Shown: positions 25,595-35,895, counted from the first letter of the stretch. The stretch is DNA of 64,000 nt from Flavobacterium hydatis (GCF_000737695.1 NZ_JPRM01000011.1:21811-85810); one strand, 5' to 3'. The notes: a model not told the origin generated them from the letters alone. A program made the numbers and translations.

Positions 25595-26368
25595 ATGAAA
25601 GTATCATTAATAAAAATTGGCGGTAATATAATCGATAATCCATCAGAATTAGAGAAATTCCTAACAGATTTTTCTAAGATAGAAGGGCATAAAGTATTGA
25701 TTCACGGCGGAGGAAAATCGGCTACAAAAATGGCTGAGAGTATTGGTCTAGTTCCTCAAATGATAGATGGTCGTCGTATAACCGATGCGGCAATGCTCGA
25801 TGTTGTCGTGATGATTTACGCAGGACAAATCAATAAGAATATCGTAGCACAATTACAGGCAAAAAACAATAATGCAATTGGATTTTCGGGAGCCGATGGA
25901 AACTTAATCCAATCGACAAAAAGAAACCACCCAACAATCGATTATGGTTTTGTGGGCGATGTAAAGCAAGTAAATACAAGTTTATTGGCTACATTGTTAG
26001 AAAACAATATAGTACCTGTTTTTTGCGCGATTACACACGATAAAAACGGACAATTACTAAACACAAATGCAGATACAATTGCAAGTGAGTTAGCGATTTC
26101 CTTATCCCAAGATTTTGATGTAACGCTTACGTATTGTTTTGAAAAACAAGGAGTTTTGTCGGATTCAGAAGAAGATGATTCGGTTATTACCGAAATAAAC
26201 GCCGAATTATATGAAAAACTAAAAGCAGAAAAAGTAATTCATTCCGGAATGATTCCAAAACTAGACAATTGTTTTAATAGCCTGTCTAAGGGAGTTCAGA
26301 CCATAAAAATCGGGCATCATAGTATGTTGCAAAATTCAAGTATATTGCATACAACGATTAAATTATAA
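25595..26368 (+). CDS. argB: N-acylglutamate kinase
   Basis: ArgB phosphorylates the acylated glutamate, the second step of the pathway. The 257-residue amino-acid kinase has IKIGGNIIDN at 6-15, the HGGGKSATK motif at 37-45, GRRITDAAMLDVVVM, and a C-terminal SGMIPKLDNCFNSLSKGV that binds the nucleotide. In this phylum the substrate may be N-succinylglutamate. The N-terminal helix found in arginine-sensitive hexameric forms is absent, so allosteric feedback by arginine seems less likely. Confidence 0.93.
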   Translation: MKVSLIKIGGNIIDNPSELEKFLTDFSKIEGHKVLIHGGGKSATKMAESIGLVPQMIDGRRITDAAMLDVVVMIYAGQINKNIVAQLQAKNNNAIGFSGADGNLIQSTKRNHPTIDYGFVGDVKQVNTSLLATLLENNIVPVFCAITHDKNGQLLNTNADTIASELAISLSQDFDVTLTYCFEKQGVLSDSEEDDSVITEINAELYEKLKAEKVIHSGMIPKLDNCFNSLSKGVQTIKIGHHSMLQNSSILHTTIKL

Positions 26369-26448
26369 AAGAAAAAAGTTGCTAAGTTTCTAAGAAACCA
26401 AGACTTTTGTAATCTTAGAACCTCAGTATCTCAGTACCTATAAAAAAA
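26369..26448. repeat. repeat tract before argE
   Basis: TTGCTAAGTTTCTAAGAAACCAAG and AATCTTAGAACCTCAGTATCTCAGTACCT units fill the gap and end in seven A before the ATG. It is of the same family as the tracts before argB, proB and ackA. Confidence 0.6.
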
Positions 26449-27519
26449 ATGAAAAATATAGAAACGCTTACCCTAGAAGCAATAGCATTATTAAAAAGTT
26501 TGATTGAAACCTCATCTTTTTCAAGTGAAGAAGATCAAACGGCTCTTTTAATCGAAAATTGGTTCAATCAAAACGAGATTCCTTTTAACAGAGAGAACAA
26601 TAATGTGTGGGCTTTCAATAAATATTTCGACAAAAATAAACCAACACTTTTACTAAATTCTCACCACGATACAGTAAAGCCAAATCAAGCTTATACCAAC
26701 GATCCCTTTAAAGCAATTGTAAAAGATGGCAAATTATTCGGGTTAGGAAGCAACGATGCAGGAGGATGTTTAGTTTCGTTATTGGCAACGTTTGTGCATT
26801 TTTACAACAACCAAAACTTACCTCATAATCTAGTAATCGTAGCTTCGGCAGAAGAAGAAAGCAGCGGAAAAAACGGATTAAACAGCGTTTTACAGCATTT
26901 GCCTGAGCTAGATTGCGCCATAGTAGGAGAACCTACATTAATGCAATTAGCAGTAGCCGAAAAAGGATTATTAGTTCTTGATGTAAAAGTAAAAGGAACA
27001 GCAAGCCACGCCGCACACCAAAACGACGACAACTCATTATACAATGCTATTCCTGTTATGGAATGGTTCAGAAACTATAAATACGATAAAATATCCGATG
27101 TTTTAGGACCGGTAAAAATGACCGTAACCCAAATAAACGCAGGAAAACAACATAACGTAGTACCGTCAGAATGTGATTTGGTTGTTGATATTCGCGTAAC
27201 CGACCGTTATTCTAACACCGAAATTCTAGAAATCGTAAAAGCCAATGTAAAAGCCGAAGTAACACCACGGTCTATGCATCTTAACGCTTCGTCTATTCCT
27301 GTTGAGCATGGTTTAGTACAAGCCGGAATCGCTTTAGGAAGAACAACCTACGGTTCGCCAACGCTTTCCGATCAATCAGTTTTAAGTTGCCAATCATTAA
27401 AACTAGGACCAGGGGAAACATTACGTTCACACTCGGCAGACGAATTTATTTTTATCAACGAAATCGAAGAAGGAATCGAATTGTATATCAAAATACTAAC
27501 CGATTTCTTTAAATTATAG
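26449..27519 (+). CDS. argE: M20-family N-acylornithine/acylcitrulline deacylase
   Basis: A 356-residue zinc hydrolase of the M20 family. The metal ligands are H73 and D75-region in LLNSHHDTV (68-76), D103 in GLGSNDAGG, E135-E137 in ASAEEES, with GEPT downstream. HAAHQNDDNS marks the lid/dimerization domain. In this pathway it would remove the acyl group from acylcitrulline, because carbamoylation precedes deacylation. The gene order argF'-argB-argE-argH supports that role over a general peptidase. Confidence 0.88.
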   Translation: MKNIETLTLEAIALLKSLIETSSFSSEEDQTALLIENWFNQNEIPFNRENNNVWAFNKYFDKNKPTLLLNSHHDTVKPNQAYTNDPFKAIVKDGKLFGLGSNDAGGCLVSLLATFVHFYNNQNLPHNLVIVASAEEESSGKNGLNSVLQHLPELDCAIVGEPTLMQLAVAEKGLLVLDVKVKGTASHAAHQNDDNSLYNAIPVMEWFRNYKYDKISDVLGPVKMTVTQINAGKQHNVVPSECDLVVDIRVTDRYSNTEILEIVKANVKAEVTPRSMHLNASSIPVEHGLVQAGIALGRTTYGSPTLSDQSVLSCQSLKLGPGETLRSHSADEFIFINEIEEGIELYIKILTDFFKL

Positions 27520-27783
27520 CCATTGTCATCCTGAGCGAAGTCGAAGGATAATTAGGAGCTATTTCCCGCTATCCGTTCCAAACGAAGTTCACTGAACTCC
27601 GATTGAAATAAGAATTAAGTGAAGTAATCTTTTATTTTTTAAAGGAAAAAATAAAAGGATTTTCACTGCTATCGGGGCTAGAAACAACATAATAAAAAAA
27701 CATGGCTTTAGCCATAACTAAGAAATATAAAGATTTAGGAAGGTCTAAAAATCTAAGTAGTCTAAAAATCTAAAAATCTACCT
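27520..27783. repeat. repeat-rich gap before argH
   Basis: No gene is seen. GTCATCCTGAGCGAAGTCGAAGGAT (27525-27549) is a dispersed repeat that recurs at 45144 and 45253. AACGAAGTTCACTGAACTCC (27581-27600) belongs to the same kind of unit. Close to argH, GTCTAAAAATCTAAGTAGTCTAAAAATCTAAAAATCTA (27735-27779) is built of AGTCTAA/ATCTAA units like those before the GNAT gene at 45405. Confidence 0.6.
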
Positions 27784-29064
27784 ATGAAACTTTGGGAAAA
27801 AGGAATTGCAACAGACAAACAAATCGAACAATTTACTGTTGGAAACGATAGAGAACTAGATTTGGTTCTGGCAAAATACGATGCATTAGGTTCAATTGCC
27901 CATGCAAAAATGTTGGGACAAATAGGGCTTTTAACTGCCGATGAAACCAATTCGTTAGTAGACGCACTAAACGAAATCATTGCAGATGCCGAAAAAGGAA
28001 ATTTCGTAATCGAAGATAGTTTTGAAGATGTACATTCCAAAATCGAATATTTGCTAACAGTGAAACTAGGCGATGCAGGAAAGAAAATCCATACAGCACG
28101 TTCACGTAACGACCAAGTTTTGGTAGATGTACATTTATATCTAAAAGACGAAGTAAAAGCATTAAAAGAGCAAGTAAAAAGTCTTTTTGACTTGTTAATG
28201 GAATCTGCCGAGAAACACCAAAACGTATTATTGCCAGGATATACACATTTACAAATAGCAATGCCGTCTTCATTCGGAATGTGGTTCTCTGCGTATGCCG
28301 AAAGCCTTATCGACGATATTACGATGTTAAACGCAGCGGCCAAGATTGTAGATCAAAACCCACTAGGTTCAGCTGCAGGATACGGAAGCTCATTTCCTAT
28401 AAACAGAACCTTTACAACACAAGAACTAGGATTTGAAACCTTAAAGTATAATGCCGTAGCAGCACAAATGAGCCGTGGTAAAGCCGAGAAAACTGTAGCC
28501 TTTGCAATGAGTAGCGTAGCAGCAACCTTGTCTAAATTTGCAATGGATGTTTGTTTGTATATGAGTCAGAACTTTGATTTTATCAGTTTGCCATCACATC
28601 TTACAACAGGTTCAAGCATAATGCCACACAAGAAGAACCCTGATGTATTTGAATTAATTCGTGGTAAATGCAATAAAATCCAAGCATTACCATACGAAAT
28701 CACATTAATAACAAACAATTTACCAAGCGGATATCACAGAGATTTACAGCTTTTAAAAGAAGGATTGTTTCCAGCAATCCAAAACCTTAAAGCCTGTTTA
28801 GATATTGCGATTTTCTCCATAAAAGACATCACAGTAAAAGACCATATTCTAGACGATAAAAAATACGATTACCTATTTACAGTAGATACCTTAAATGAAA
28901 TGGTTGTAGCAGGAATGCCGTTTAGAGATGCATACAAAGAAGTTGCTGAGCAATTAGAAAACGGCACATTTAAATCGCCTAAAGAAACAAAACATACACA
29001 CGAAGGAAGCATCAATAATTTATGTTTAGATGCTATAAAAGATAAGATGAAGAGTTCTTATTAA
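27784..29064 (+). CDS. argH: argininosuccinate lyase
   Basis: ArgH splits argininosuccinate into arginine and fumarate, the last step. The 426-residue protein has the SRNDQVLVDVHL block near residue 107, PGYTHLQIAMPSSFG and the fumarase/lyase signature GSSIMPHKKNP at 276-286 holding the flexible catalytic Ser loop. It is shorter than the E. coli form at the C-terminus. It closes the operon, as a strong terminator follows at 29071. Confidence 0.96.
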   Translation: MKLWEKGIATDKQIEQFTVGNDRELDLVLAKYDALGSIAHAKMLGQIGLLTADETNSLVDALNEIIADAEKGNFVIEDSFEDVHSKIEYLLTVKLGDAGKKIHTARSRNDQVLVDVHLYLKDEVKALKEQVKSLFDLLMESAEKHQNVLLPGYTHLQIAMPSSFGMWFSAYAESLIDDITMLNAAAKIVDQNPLGSAAGYGSSFPINRTFTTQELGFETLKYNAVAAQMSRGKAEKTVAFAMSSVAATLSKFAMDVCLYMSQNFDFISLPSHLTTGSSIMPHKKNPDVFELIRGKCNKIQALPYEITLITNNLPSGYHRDLQLLKEGLFPAIQNLKACLDIAIFSIKDITVKDHILDDKKYDYLFTVDTLNEMVVAGMPFRDAYKEVAEQLENGTFKSPKETKHTHEGSINNLCLDAIKDKMKSSY

Positions 29065-29070
29065 TTCAGG

Positions 29071-29106
29071 AAAATGCGCTATGATATCATAGCGCATTTT
29101 TTTTGG
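29071..29106 (+). terminator. rho-independent terminator ending the arginine operon
   Basis: AAAATGCGCTATG (29071-29083) pairs perfectly with CATAGCGCATTTT (29088-29100) around ATAT, then continues in T. This is one of the strongest hairpins in the window and lies 6 bases after argH. Confidence 0.92.
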
Positions 29107-29184
29107 TAAAAACCTTTTTTATTGAAAACAGAAAATGGATCATTGCTAAATGTCGTGGAGAAACATACTCCTTAATTATTTTTT

Positions 29185-29321
29185 ACCGCAGAGAACGCAA
29201 AGATTTTCGCAGAGTTCACTGCCATTTAAGTTGCGTTTACATAATTTAAGTACACAAAGCTTTGTGAACTTTGTGTTTTTATTAAGCTTAGCATATTTAA
29301 AAACTTTGCGTTCTCCGTGGT
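29185..29321. repeat. imperfect palindromic Flavobacterium-type repeat
   Basis: ACCGCAGAGAACGCAAAG (29185-29202) is the inverse of 29304-29321 at 16 of 18 positions. The centre has the perfect palindrome CACAAAGCTTTGTG (29253-29266). The gap between argH and the DUF2157 gene otherwise holds only the terminator and a -7 element. Frames crossing this repeat are not genes. Confidence 0.7.
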
Positions 29322-29379
29322 ATTTTTTTTCTTCTCCACAGGTTTTAGAATTGATTCCAGAAAATTCATGCTAAATACA

Positions 29380-29387
29380 TATATTTG
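29380..29387 (+). promoter_or_regulatory. -7 promoter element for the DUF2157 gene
   Basis: TATATTTG matches TAnnTTTG and lies 27 bases before the ATG at 29414. A TTG at 29351-29353 is somewhat too far upstream (26 bases) to be a good -33 partner. Confidence 0.4.
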
Positions 29388-29413
29388 ATACATAGTTATC
29401 TTAAAGTAATAGT

Positions 29414-30412
29414 ATGACACAATTTGATGAACAGGCAACTCAAAAACTTTTTGAGAACAATTTAATGACCGAAGAACAATTTGTGCAGGTAAGAGCCTAT
29501 CGTAGTTTAGGGATTTTTTCGCTGCATAACGAATTAAAATTGTTCTTGTATCTGTCGGTTTTGTTATTTACAACAGGAATCGGAATCTTAATTTATCAAA
29601 ATATCGATACAATAGGGCATGTCGCTATTTTATCTTTATTATTAGTTGTAACAGTAGTCTGTTTTTACTTTTGTTTTAAAAACTCCAAAGGATTCCAAAA
29701 AGAAGATACCAGTTTTGAGAACCCTGTTTTACAATATTTAGTCCTTGCAGCGACAATCTTGAGTTGTATTTTCGTAGGATATATTCAGTTCCAATATCAG
29801 CTATTCGGTACCCATTATGGTTTAGCAACATTAGTACCTACAATTATAAGTTTCTTTTGCGCCTATTATTTTGATAATAAAAGCGTGTTAGCAATTGCAG
29901 TAACAGGTCTAGCGGCTTATATAGGGCTTTCGGTAAGTCCGCAAACATTGCTAAGTAATGATTTTTATAGCTCAGATACCTTAAGTTATTCAGCAATTAT
30001 ATTAGGAGGATTATTAATTCTTTTGACAATTTATAGCACAAAGATTAACTTAAAAACGCACTTCAATTTTATCTATCTTACCTATGCCTTACATCTAATA
30101 AGTATTGCTGCAATTAATAATTTATTTCAAGATTATTGGCCGATTTTTGTAATTGTTTTAGGCGCTTCTACCTATTATTTCTATAATGTAAGTTATCAAA
30201 TCCCCGCAATTTCATTATTTGTATTCACAATAATATATGGGTACATTGGAGTAAATATTGTAGGATTTAAAATATTAGATTTTATAAATGCTTACGAATT
30301 TTACGGATTGTTAATATTTGCGACACCTTTATACTTAGTAGGTTCGATTATATTATTCATCAAATTAATTAAAAACTTCAATAAACAAAAAGCAGATGAT
30401 AGCATACGATAA
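29414..30412 (+). CDS. DUF2157 multi-pass membrane protein
   Basis: A 332-residue inner-membrane protein. The N-terminal 45 residues are soluble (DEQATQKLFENNLMTEEQFVQVRAYRSLG), then about eight to nine hydrophobic helices follow. The soluble start with the first helix (LFLYLSVLLFTTGIGILIYQN) fits the DUF2157 family. Function is unknown. The next gene, also a membrane protein with a similar soluble start, overlaps its end by 17 bases, so the two likely act together. Confidence 0.8.
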   Translation: MTQFDEQATQKLFENNLMTEEQFVQVRAYRSLGIFSLHNELKLFLYLSVLLFTTGIGILIYQNIDTIGHVAILSLLLVVTVVCFYFCFKNSKGFQKEDTSFENPVLQYLVLAATILSCIFVGYIQFQYQLFGTHYGLATLVPTIISFFCAYYFDNKSVLAIAVTGLAAYIGLSVSPQTLLSNDFYSSDTLSYSAIILGGLLILLTIYSTKINLKTHFNFIYLTYALHLISIAAINNLFQDYWPIFVIVLGASTYYFYNVSYQIPAISLFVFTIIYGYIGVNIVGFKILDFINAYEFYGLLIFATPLYLVGSIILFIKLIKNFNKQKADDSIR

Positions 30413-31586
30413 GAATTTATTGAAGAATATTTTTTTGGTCAATGAGGCCGAGAAATTACAAAAAGGTAATTTTATTACTAAAGAACAATTAGATACCGCT
30501 TCTGGAGAATTGCCAGTGCTTAAAAGTCAGGATAATATATTAATCCGTATAGGTTTTTTTCTGTTAGGAGCTTTCTTATATTCGTCAATTTGTGGAGTAT
30601 TATCTATTTTCGGACTTACTTATAATGACGATTATTTTACTGCCTTGCTTTATGTTTATGCGCTAATAGGTTTTGCGGGAACTGAATTTTTAGCACAGCA
30701 AAAATATTATGGTTATGGTTTGGATGATGCTTTTATATTAGGAGCACAATTAACTTTAGGCGCAGCTGTTGCGATGTCGTTTATAACTGGAATCTTCGGG
30801 ATTAAAAGTGCCGATGTGTTATTTTGTATGATTATAGTAACGATAGTTTCTTTGGTATTATACCTGCGTTACATACATTTGTCCTCAATATTAATTTTTT
30901 GTTTGGCACTAACTGCAACATTAGGATTTTTTATCTTTAAATTTATTGAGCTAGGCAATGTGATTCTTCCATTTGTATTAATGATTTACGCAATTGGAAT
31001 GTACTGTGTGAGTAAAAAACTTCTTAAGGATTTAACTGAACCATTTTATTATAACGGCTTTCTGTTGATGAAAAACTTCAGTTTGATAATGTTTTATTTT
31101 TCAGGGAATTATATGGTTGTAAGAGAGTTTTCGGCTTTTTTATCAGGTACTTATTATGAGTTAAGTCCAGATGTTCCCTTTTCATTATTCTTTTGGGGCT
31201 TTACGCTTGTAGTTCCGGTTCTTTATTTGTTTTTCGGATTACGTAATAAAGACAGAATCCTGCTTTGGATAGGCTTCTTATCTTTTTGTTTTTCGATTTT
31301 TACTTTTAGAACCTACCATCATGTTTTACCTGCCGAAGTTGCTTTAACTTTTGGAGGTTTATTGCTTTTTGCATTTACTTATTTTGCAATAAGAAAGACA
31401 AGAGACAATGAAAAAGGAATAACATTTAAACCAGATCGTATTGATAATACTAATTCATTACTAAATGCCGAAGTATTAATAATTGCTTCAACATTTAATT
31501 TAAAACCAGAAATAAAAGCCGAAGAATCGCCAATGGAGTTTGGAGGAGGAGATTTTAGTGGAGGAGGCTCAGGAGGAAGTTTTTAG
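30396..31586 (+). CDS. multi-pass membrane protein with Gly-rich tail, partner of the DUF2157 protein
   Basis: A 396-residue protein with a soluble N-terminus (NEAEKLQKGNFITKEQLDTASGELPVLKSQDN), about ten predicted helices and a cytoplasmic or periplasmic tail ending GGGDFSGGGSGGSF. Such Gly/Ser tails are also seen at the end of TPM-domain proteins of the YgcG type, though that domain is absent here. Its N-terminal layout parallels the DUF2157 neighbour, which suggests an ancient duplication. No function can be assigned. A terminator shared with the convergent gene follows. Confidence 0.75.
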   Translation: MIAYDKNLLKNIFLVNEAEKLQKGNFITKEQLDTASGELPVLKSQDNILIRIGFFLLGAFLYSSICGVLSIFGLTYNDDYFTALLYVYALIGFAGTEFLAQQKYYGYGLDDAFILGAQLTLGAAVAMSFITGIFGIKSADVLFCMIIVTIVSLVLYLRYIHLSSILIFCLALTATLGFFIFKFIELGNVILPFVLMIYAIGMYCVSKKLLKDLTEPFYYNGFLLMKNFSLIMFYFSGNYMVVREFSAFLSGTYYELSPDVPFSLFFWGFTLVVPVLYLFFGLRNKDRILLWIGFLSFCFSIFTFRTYHHVLPAEVALTFGGLLLFAFTYFAIRKTRDNEKGITFKPDRIDNTNSLLNAEVLIIASTFNLKPEIKAEESPMEFGGGDFSGGGSGGSF

Positions 31587-31602
31587 ATTGTATATTTATA
31601 AG

Positions 31603-31636
31603 AAAAACGCTGAAATTTTAATTTCAGCGTTTTTTA
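31603..31636. terminator. bidirectional terminator
   Basis: AAAAACGCTGAAAT (31603-31616) pairs perfectly with ATTTCAGCGTTTTT (31620-31633). With A and T runs on its two sides it can end transcription of the 30396 gene and of the convergent 31640 gene. Confidence 0.88.
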
Positions 31637-31639
31637 TTG

Positions 31640-31900
31640 TTAGCTAGATAATAGACTTATAAGCACTAAAATCAAAGTAAGTATAATTTCAATAATAGAT
31701 AATTTTCGCGGATTTATAAATGAAACTAATGCTCTGTCAATTGCCAAAAGAATCAATAAACCAGATACACCCCAAAGGATTACAAACCCACCCATGCTGC
31801 CATAATTTGCTAAAGCATATAATCCAAAAGGAAAGCCAATTACAATTCCAATTATTGAAATTACAGAAACAAAAGTTCGTTTGTTTTTAATTATATCCAT
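31640..31900 (-). CDS. small membrane protein of unknown function
   Basis: An 86-residue protein with three hydrophobic stretches (VISIIGIVIGFPFGLYALANYG, GFVILWGVSGLLILLAI and IIEIILTLILVLISLLSS) and a short Lys/Arg-rich start that favours a cytoplasmic N-terminus. I recognise no family. It is 62 bases downstream of the HD-domain gene and may share its transcript. It ends against the shared terminator. Confidence 0.6.
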   Translation of the reverse strand: MDIIKNKRTFVSVISIIGIVIGFPFGLYALANYGSMGGFVILWGVSGLLILLAIDRALVSFINPRKLSIIEIILTLILVLISLLSS

Positions 31901-31962
31901 TTAAACTTTAAAGTATATATTTTCAAAAATCATCTTTGCTATATATTTATAAAGAAGAATTC

Positions 31963-32508
31963 TTAATCAAGGTATTGCTCGTATTCTTCAATTTTTGAGC
32001 GTAAACGATTCTCTAAATATTGATTTGCTCCTTTTAATTTTTCTAAAATAGTCTCAGCTTCATTTTTGTATTTTCTTTTTTTAAGACTATCCCAGCTTTT
32101 AGGAGGTTTCTGTAAGTTAGTTATCCTATCTGCTAATTTTACAGCCCAAACTTCTTTTCGTTGAGATGAAATTCGGGTCAAACTATCAAGCATTCTTTCC
32201 TCTTTTGGTAAATCACCATTCTTAGTGAGGGCAGAAACACCTTCGGCTATTTCAGTTCCAAATTCAAGTTCTAATTCATCAAATGTTGTTGTTGTTGTAT
32301 CTTCTAGAGTATCATGTAATAATGCAATCTGAGTAGCGAAATTTAAGTCAAATTCCTTAGTATTACTCGCAGCAATTAAAATTTCCATCGCTACATTACT
32401 TAAATGAACAACATACGGTAGTTGAGAATCAGGGATGAGTTGATTATTCTCTGAATGTTTAAGGGCAGCAAAAATTATTGTTTTTTGATAAATTGATTGG
32501 ATATCCAT
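31963..32508 (-). CDS. HD-domain hydrolase, MESH1/SpoT-like
   Basis: A 181-residue single HD domain. The metal and catalytic residues are visible: H35 in PYVVHLS, H65-D66 in LLHDTLEDT, E69-D70, and D127 in KLADRITN. This set, including HDxxED and LADR, is that of the RelA/SpoT and MESH1 hydrolase branch, so a small alarmone hydrolase removing pyrophosphate from (p)ppGpp is plausible. No synthetase domain is present. Other nucleotide substrates remain possible. It is 17 bases downstream of the YtxJ gene. Confidence 0.8.
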   Translation of the reverse strand: MDIQSIYQKTIIFAALKHSENNQLIPDSQLPYVVHLSNVAMEILIAASNTKEFDLNFATQIALLHDTLEDTTTTTFDELELEFGTEIAEGVSALTKNGDLPKEERMLDSLTRISSQRKEVWAVKLADRITNLQKPPKSWDSLKKRKYKNEAETILEKLKGANQYLENRLRSKIEEYEQYLD

Positions 32509-32525
32509 TTAGATTTATTCAAAAA

Positions 32526-32915
32526 TTATACTTTACTTTTCAGCGCTTCAGCATCAATATCACTATGAGAAACATCATAAATTGATTTTCCGTCTTTGAT
32601 AAGTAATAATTGAGGAGATTGATGAACAACGTTAAAACGAGAAGCGATTTCATTCGAAACCTCGCGGTATGCTATTAAATCGAGAAAATAAGCCTTAACT
32701 TTATCTTCCAAATCAAACTCTTTTTCAAATTGTTTTAGCGCCATTCTGCTAATACTACATCTTGTACTATGTTTGAATATAAGAATTTGCTTATCTTTAG
32801 ACTCCGTTACAATTTCGTCTAATTGGTATAAACTTGTTAAAGGAATCCAGTTTATTTTGGTTTCTGACGATTGATTTTGATCAGAATCTCCAAATAGTGA
32901 TGATAAAAAACTCAT
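32526..32915 (-). CDS. YtxJ-like monothiol thioredoxin-fold protein
   Basis: A 129-residue thioredoxin-fold protein. The active site TRCSISRMA has one cysteine (C53), as in the YtxJ family (DUF2847) tied to the bacillithiol system in Firmicutes and Bacteroidota. QILIFKHST forms the preceding strand, and QSPQLLLIKDGKSIYDVSHSDI holds the cis-Pro region. It probably removes bacillithiol from proteins or otherwise handles mixed disulfides. It leads a short minus-strand set with the HD hydrolase. Confidence 0.9.
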   Translation of the reverse strand: MSFLSSLFGDSDQNQSSETKINWIPLTSLYQLDEIVTESKDKQILIFKHSTRCSISRMALKQFEKEFDLEDKVKAYFLDLIAYREVSNEIASRFNVVHQSPQLLLIKDGKSIYDVSHSDIDAEALKSKV

Positions 32916-33071
32916 ATTTTGTCGTTATTTATGACTTTTTGACATTTGAAAATGATAAAAATCAAATTTTAAGCGTCATTTTGTCTGTTTTATTGTTGTG
33001 GAATATAATTTGAGAAATAATAAACAAAGTTACTTATTAAAATAGAATCATAAATCATAAATCAAATAAAG

Positions 33072-35678
33072 ATGAACATAAATAAATTTACAATCAAATC
33101 GCAAGAAGCAATTCAGCTCTCTCAGCAATTGGCTCAACAATATGGCCAACAGCAGATAGAGAATGAACACATCTTCAAGGCTATTTTTGAAGTTGATGAA
33201 AATGTAGCACCATTTATTTTGAAAAAACTCAATGTAAATGTGCCTTTATTTCTTCAAATTCTAGATAGTACAATTCAAAGCTTCCCGAAAGTTTCGGGAG
33301 GAGATGTAATGCTTTCCAGAGATGCAAACAAAGCATTGAACGAAGCAGAAATTATTGCACAAAAAATGAACGATGAATATGTTTCAATCGAACATTTAAT
33401 GCTTGCAATTTTTGATTCAAAAAGTAAAGTTGCTCAAATCTTAAAAGATCAAGGAGTAACAGGCAAAGGCTTAAAAGCTGCTATTGATGAATTACGTAAA
33501 GGAGAACGTGTAACTTCTGCATCTGCCGAAGAAACATATAACTCATTAAATAAATTTGCTAAAAACTTAAATGAATTAGCACGTACAGGAAAATTAGATC
33601 CTGTTATCGGACGTGATGAAGAGATTAGACGTGTATTGCAAATCTTAACACGTCGAACTAAAAATAACCCAATGTTAATTGGTGAGCCCGGAGTTGGTAA
33701 AACTGCAATTGCCGAAGGTTTAGCACGAAGAATCGTTAATGGTGACGTGCCAGAAAACCTGAAAGATAAAATTGTGTTTTCGCTAGATATGGGAGCATTA
33801 ATTGCTGGGGCAAAATATAAAGGAGAGTTCGAAGAAAGACTAAAATCGGTAGTAAAAGAAGTTACTGCTGCTGATGGAGATATCGTCTTGTTTATAGACG
33901 AGATTCATACACTTGTAGGTGCAGGTGGAGGAGAAGGCGCAATGGATGCGGCTAATATTCTAAAACCAGCATTGGCTCGTGGAGAATTAAGAGCGATTGG
34001 TGCAACAACTTTGGATGAATACCAAAAGTATTTTGAAAAAGATAAAGCACTTGAGCGTCGTTTCCAAAAAATTATAATTGATGAGCCAGATACCGAAAGT
34101 GCGATTTCGATTTTACGTGGAATCAAAGAAAAGTATGAAACGCATCATAAAGTTCAGATAAAAGACGAAGCTATTATTGCTGCTGTTGAGCTTTCTCAAC
34201 GTTATATTACCAATCGTTTCCTACCGGATAAAGCGATTGACTTAATGGACGAAGCTGCATCTAAATTGCGTATGGAAATCAATTCAAAACCTGAGGAATT
34301 AGATGTTTTGGATAGAAAAATAATGCAGTTAGAGATCGAGATTGAAGCCATAAAACGTGAGAAAGAAGAAAGTAAGCTCAAGGTTTTAGGAATGGAATTG
34401 GCTAACCTAAAAGAAGAACGTAATGAAATCTACGCAAAATGGAAATCTGAAAAAGATGTTGTAGATGGAATTCAGGCTGTAAAATTAGAGCTTGAAAACT
34501 TTAAACATGAAGCAGATCGTGCAGAGCGTGATGGTGATTACGGAAAAGTAGCCGAGATTCGTTACGGAAAAATTAAAGAAGCTCAAGAAAGACTAGATGT
34601 TTTATTGAAACAAATGCATGAGTACCAATCTGGACACTCTTTGATAAAAGAAGAAGTTACCAGAGAAGATATTGCCGAAGTTGTGGCAAAATGGACAGGT
34701 ATTCCAGTAATGAAAATGCTTCAGACCGAAAGAGAAAAACTATTGCATCTAGAAGATGAATTACACAGACGTGTAGTGGGTCAAGAAGAAGCAATCGAAG
34801 CAGTAAGTGATGCTGTAAGACGAAGCAGAGCTGGTTTACAAGATATGAAAAAACCTGTGGGTACATTCCTTTTCTTAGGAACTACTGGGGTTGGTAAAAC
34901 AGAGCTTGCAAAAGCATTGGCAGAGTACCTATTTGATGATGAAAATGCCATGACAAGAATTGATATGAGTGAGTATCAAGAACGTCATAGTGTGAGTAGA
35001 TTAGTAGGTGCACCTCCAGGATACGTAGGATATGATGAAGGAGGACAATTAACGGAAGCTGTACGTAGAAAACCGTATTCAGTAATTTTGTTAGATGAGA
35101 TTGAGAAAGCGCACCCAGATACATTTAATATTTTATTACAAGTATTAGATGAAGGACGATTGACTGATAACAAAGGGCGTTTGGCCGATTTTAAAAATAC
35201 GATTATCATCATGACTTCGAATATGGGAAGCCAGATTATACAAGAAAAATTTGAAAATTTAAAAGGTGGAATCGAAGCTGCTACAGAAGCTGCAAAAGTG
35301 GAAGTACTTGGATTATTAAAACAAACAGTACGTCCAGAATTTATAAATCGTATAGATGAAATTGTATTGTTCCCACCTTTAACAGTGGATAATATTACTC
35401 AAATAGTTGGTTTACAATTAAAAAGTGTTACAAAAATGTTGGCTTTGCAAGGAATTACTATGGATGCAACTCCAGAAGCAATTGCTTATTTATCGGATAA
35501 AGGATTTGATCCACAATTTGGTGCAAGACCAGTAAAACGTGTTATACAAAGAGATGTTTTAAATCAATTGTCAAAAGAAATTTTGGCAGGAAATATTACA
35601 ACAGATAGTATTATTTTATTAGATGCTTTTGATGGTAAGTTGGTTTTTAGAAACCAAACACCAGTACAAGCTAATTAA
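33072..35678 (+). CDS. clpB: ATP-dependent disaggregase ClpB
   Basis: ClpB threads aggregated proteins through a hexameric AAA+ ring together with DnaK. The 868-residue chain has the double Clp N-terminal repeat (residues 5-145), first AAA+ with Walker A GEPGVGKT at 204-211, the long coiled-coil middle domain (about 405-525) that separates ClpB from ClpA and ClpC, and a second AAA+ with GTTGVGKT at 603-610. The C-terminal D2-small domain has [15 protein letters not shown]. It is transcribed alone and followed by two hairpins. Confidence 0.98.
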   Translation: MNINKFTIKSQEAIQLSQQLAQQYGQQQIENEHIFKAIFEVDENVAPFILKKLNVNVPLFLQILDSTIQSFPKVSGGDVMLSRDANKALNEAEIIAQKMNDEYVSIEHLMLAIFDSKSKVAQILKDQGVTGKGLKAAIDELRKGERVTSASAEETYNSLNKFAKNLNELARTGKLDPVIGRDEEIRRVLQILTRRTKNNPMLIGEPGVGKTAIAEGLARRIVNGDVPENLKDKIVFSLDMGALIAGAKYKGEFEERLKSVVKEVTAADGDIVLFIDEIHTLVGAGGGEGAMDAANILKPALARGELRAIGATTLDEYQKYFEKDKALERRFQKIIIDEPDTESAISILRGIKEKYETHHKVQIKDEAIIAAVELSQRYITNRFLPDKAIDLMDEAASKLRMEINSKPEELDVLDRKIMQLEIEIEAIKREKEESKLKVLGMELANLKEERNEIYAKWKSEKDVVDGIQAVKLELENFKHEADRAERDGDYGKVAEIRYGKIKEAQERLDVLLKQMHEYQSGHSLIKEEVTREDIAEVVAKWTGIPVMKMLQTEREKLLHLEDELHRRVVGQEEAIEAVSDAVRRSRAGLQDMKKPVGTFLFLGTTGVGKTELAKALAEYLFDDENAMTRIDMSEYQERHSVSRLVGAPPGYVGYDEGGQLTEAVRRKPYSVILLDEIEKAHPDTFNILLQVLDEGRLTDNKGRLADFKNTIIIMTSNMGSQIIQEKFENLKGGIEAATEAAKVEVLGLLKQTVRPEFINRIDEIVLFPPLTVDNITQIVGLQLKSVTKMLALQGITMDATPEAIAYLSDKGFDPQFGARPVKRVIQRDVLNQLSKEILAGNITTDSIILLDAFDGKLVFRNQTPVQAN

Positions 35679-35691
35679 TGTTTAATTTTTA

Positions 35692-35760
35692 GTAGAGACG
35701 CACAGCAGTGCGTCTTTACATTTATACAAGCACCAGTCGAAAGGCTGGTGCTTTTTTTTG
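35692..35760 (+). terminator. two stacked hairpins after clpB, the second a terminator
   Basis: GTAGAGACGCAC (from 35693) pairs with GTGCGTCTTTAC (to 35720); this GACGCAC/GTGCGTC unit is a common dispersed intergenic repeat. Then AAGCACCAG (35729-35737) pairs perfectly with CTGGTGCTT (35746-35754) and is followed by eight T, a standard terminator. Confidence 0.85.
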
Positions 35761-35895
35761 TATAAACTGAAAATCAGTAAATAATGAAACTTTTTTTTAA
35801 ATTATTATAAAAAAAAATCTAATTAAGTTCTCACCTTTACATAAGCTGAGTTAAGCTAGAATTAGTGCTATATAAAAACTTAAAAATTAAATATT

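Noticed and set aside
27762..28343. 193-codon reverse-strand frame over argH
   Set aside because: It is the complement shadow of a highly conserved enzyme with full motifs on the plus strand.
29150..29374. 74-codon plus-strand and 70-codon minus-strand frames after argH
   Set aside because: Both run through the palindromic repeat at 29185-29321, and their content is the repeat itself.
35693..35720. GACGCAC hairpin after clpB as a heat-shock element
   Set aside because: The unit is a common intergenic repeat, lies downstream of the gene and is followed by a standard terminator.
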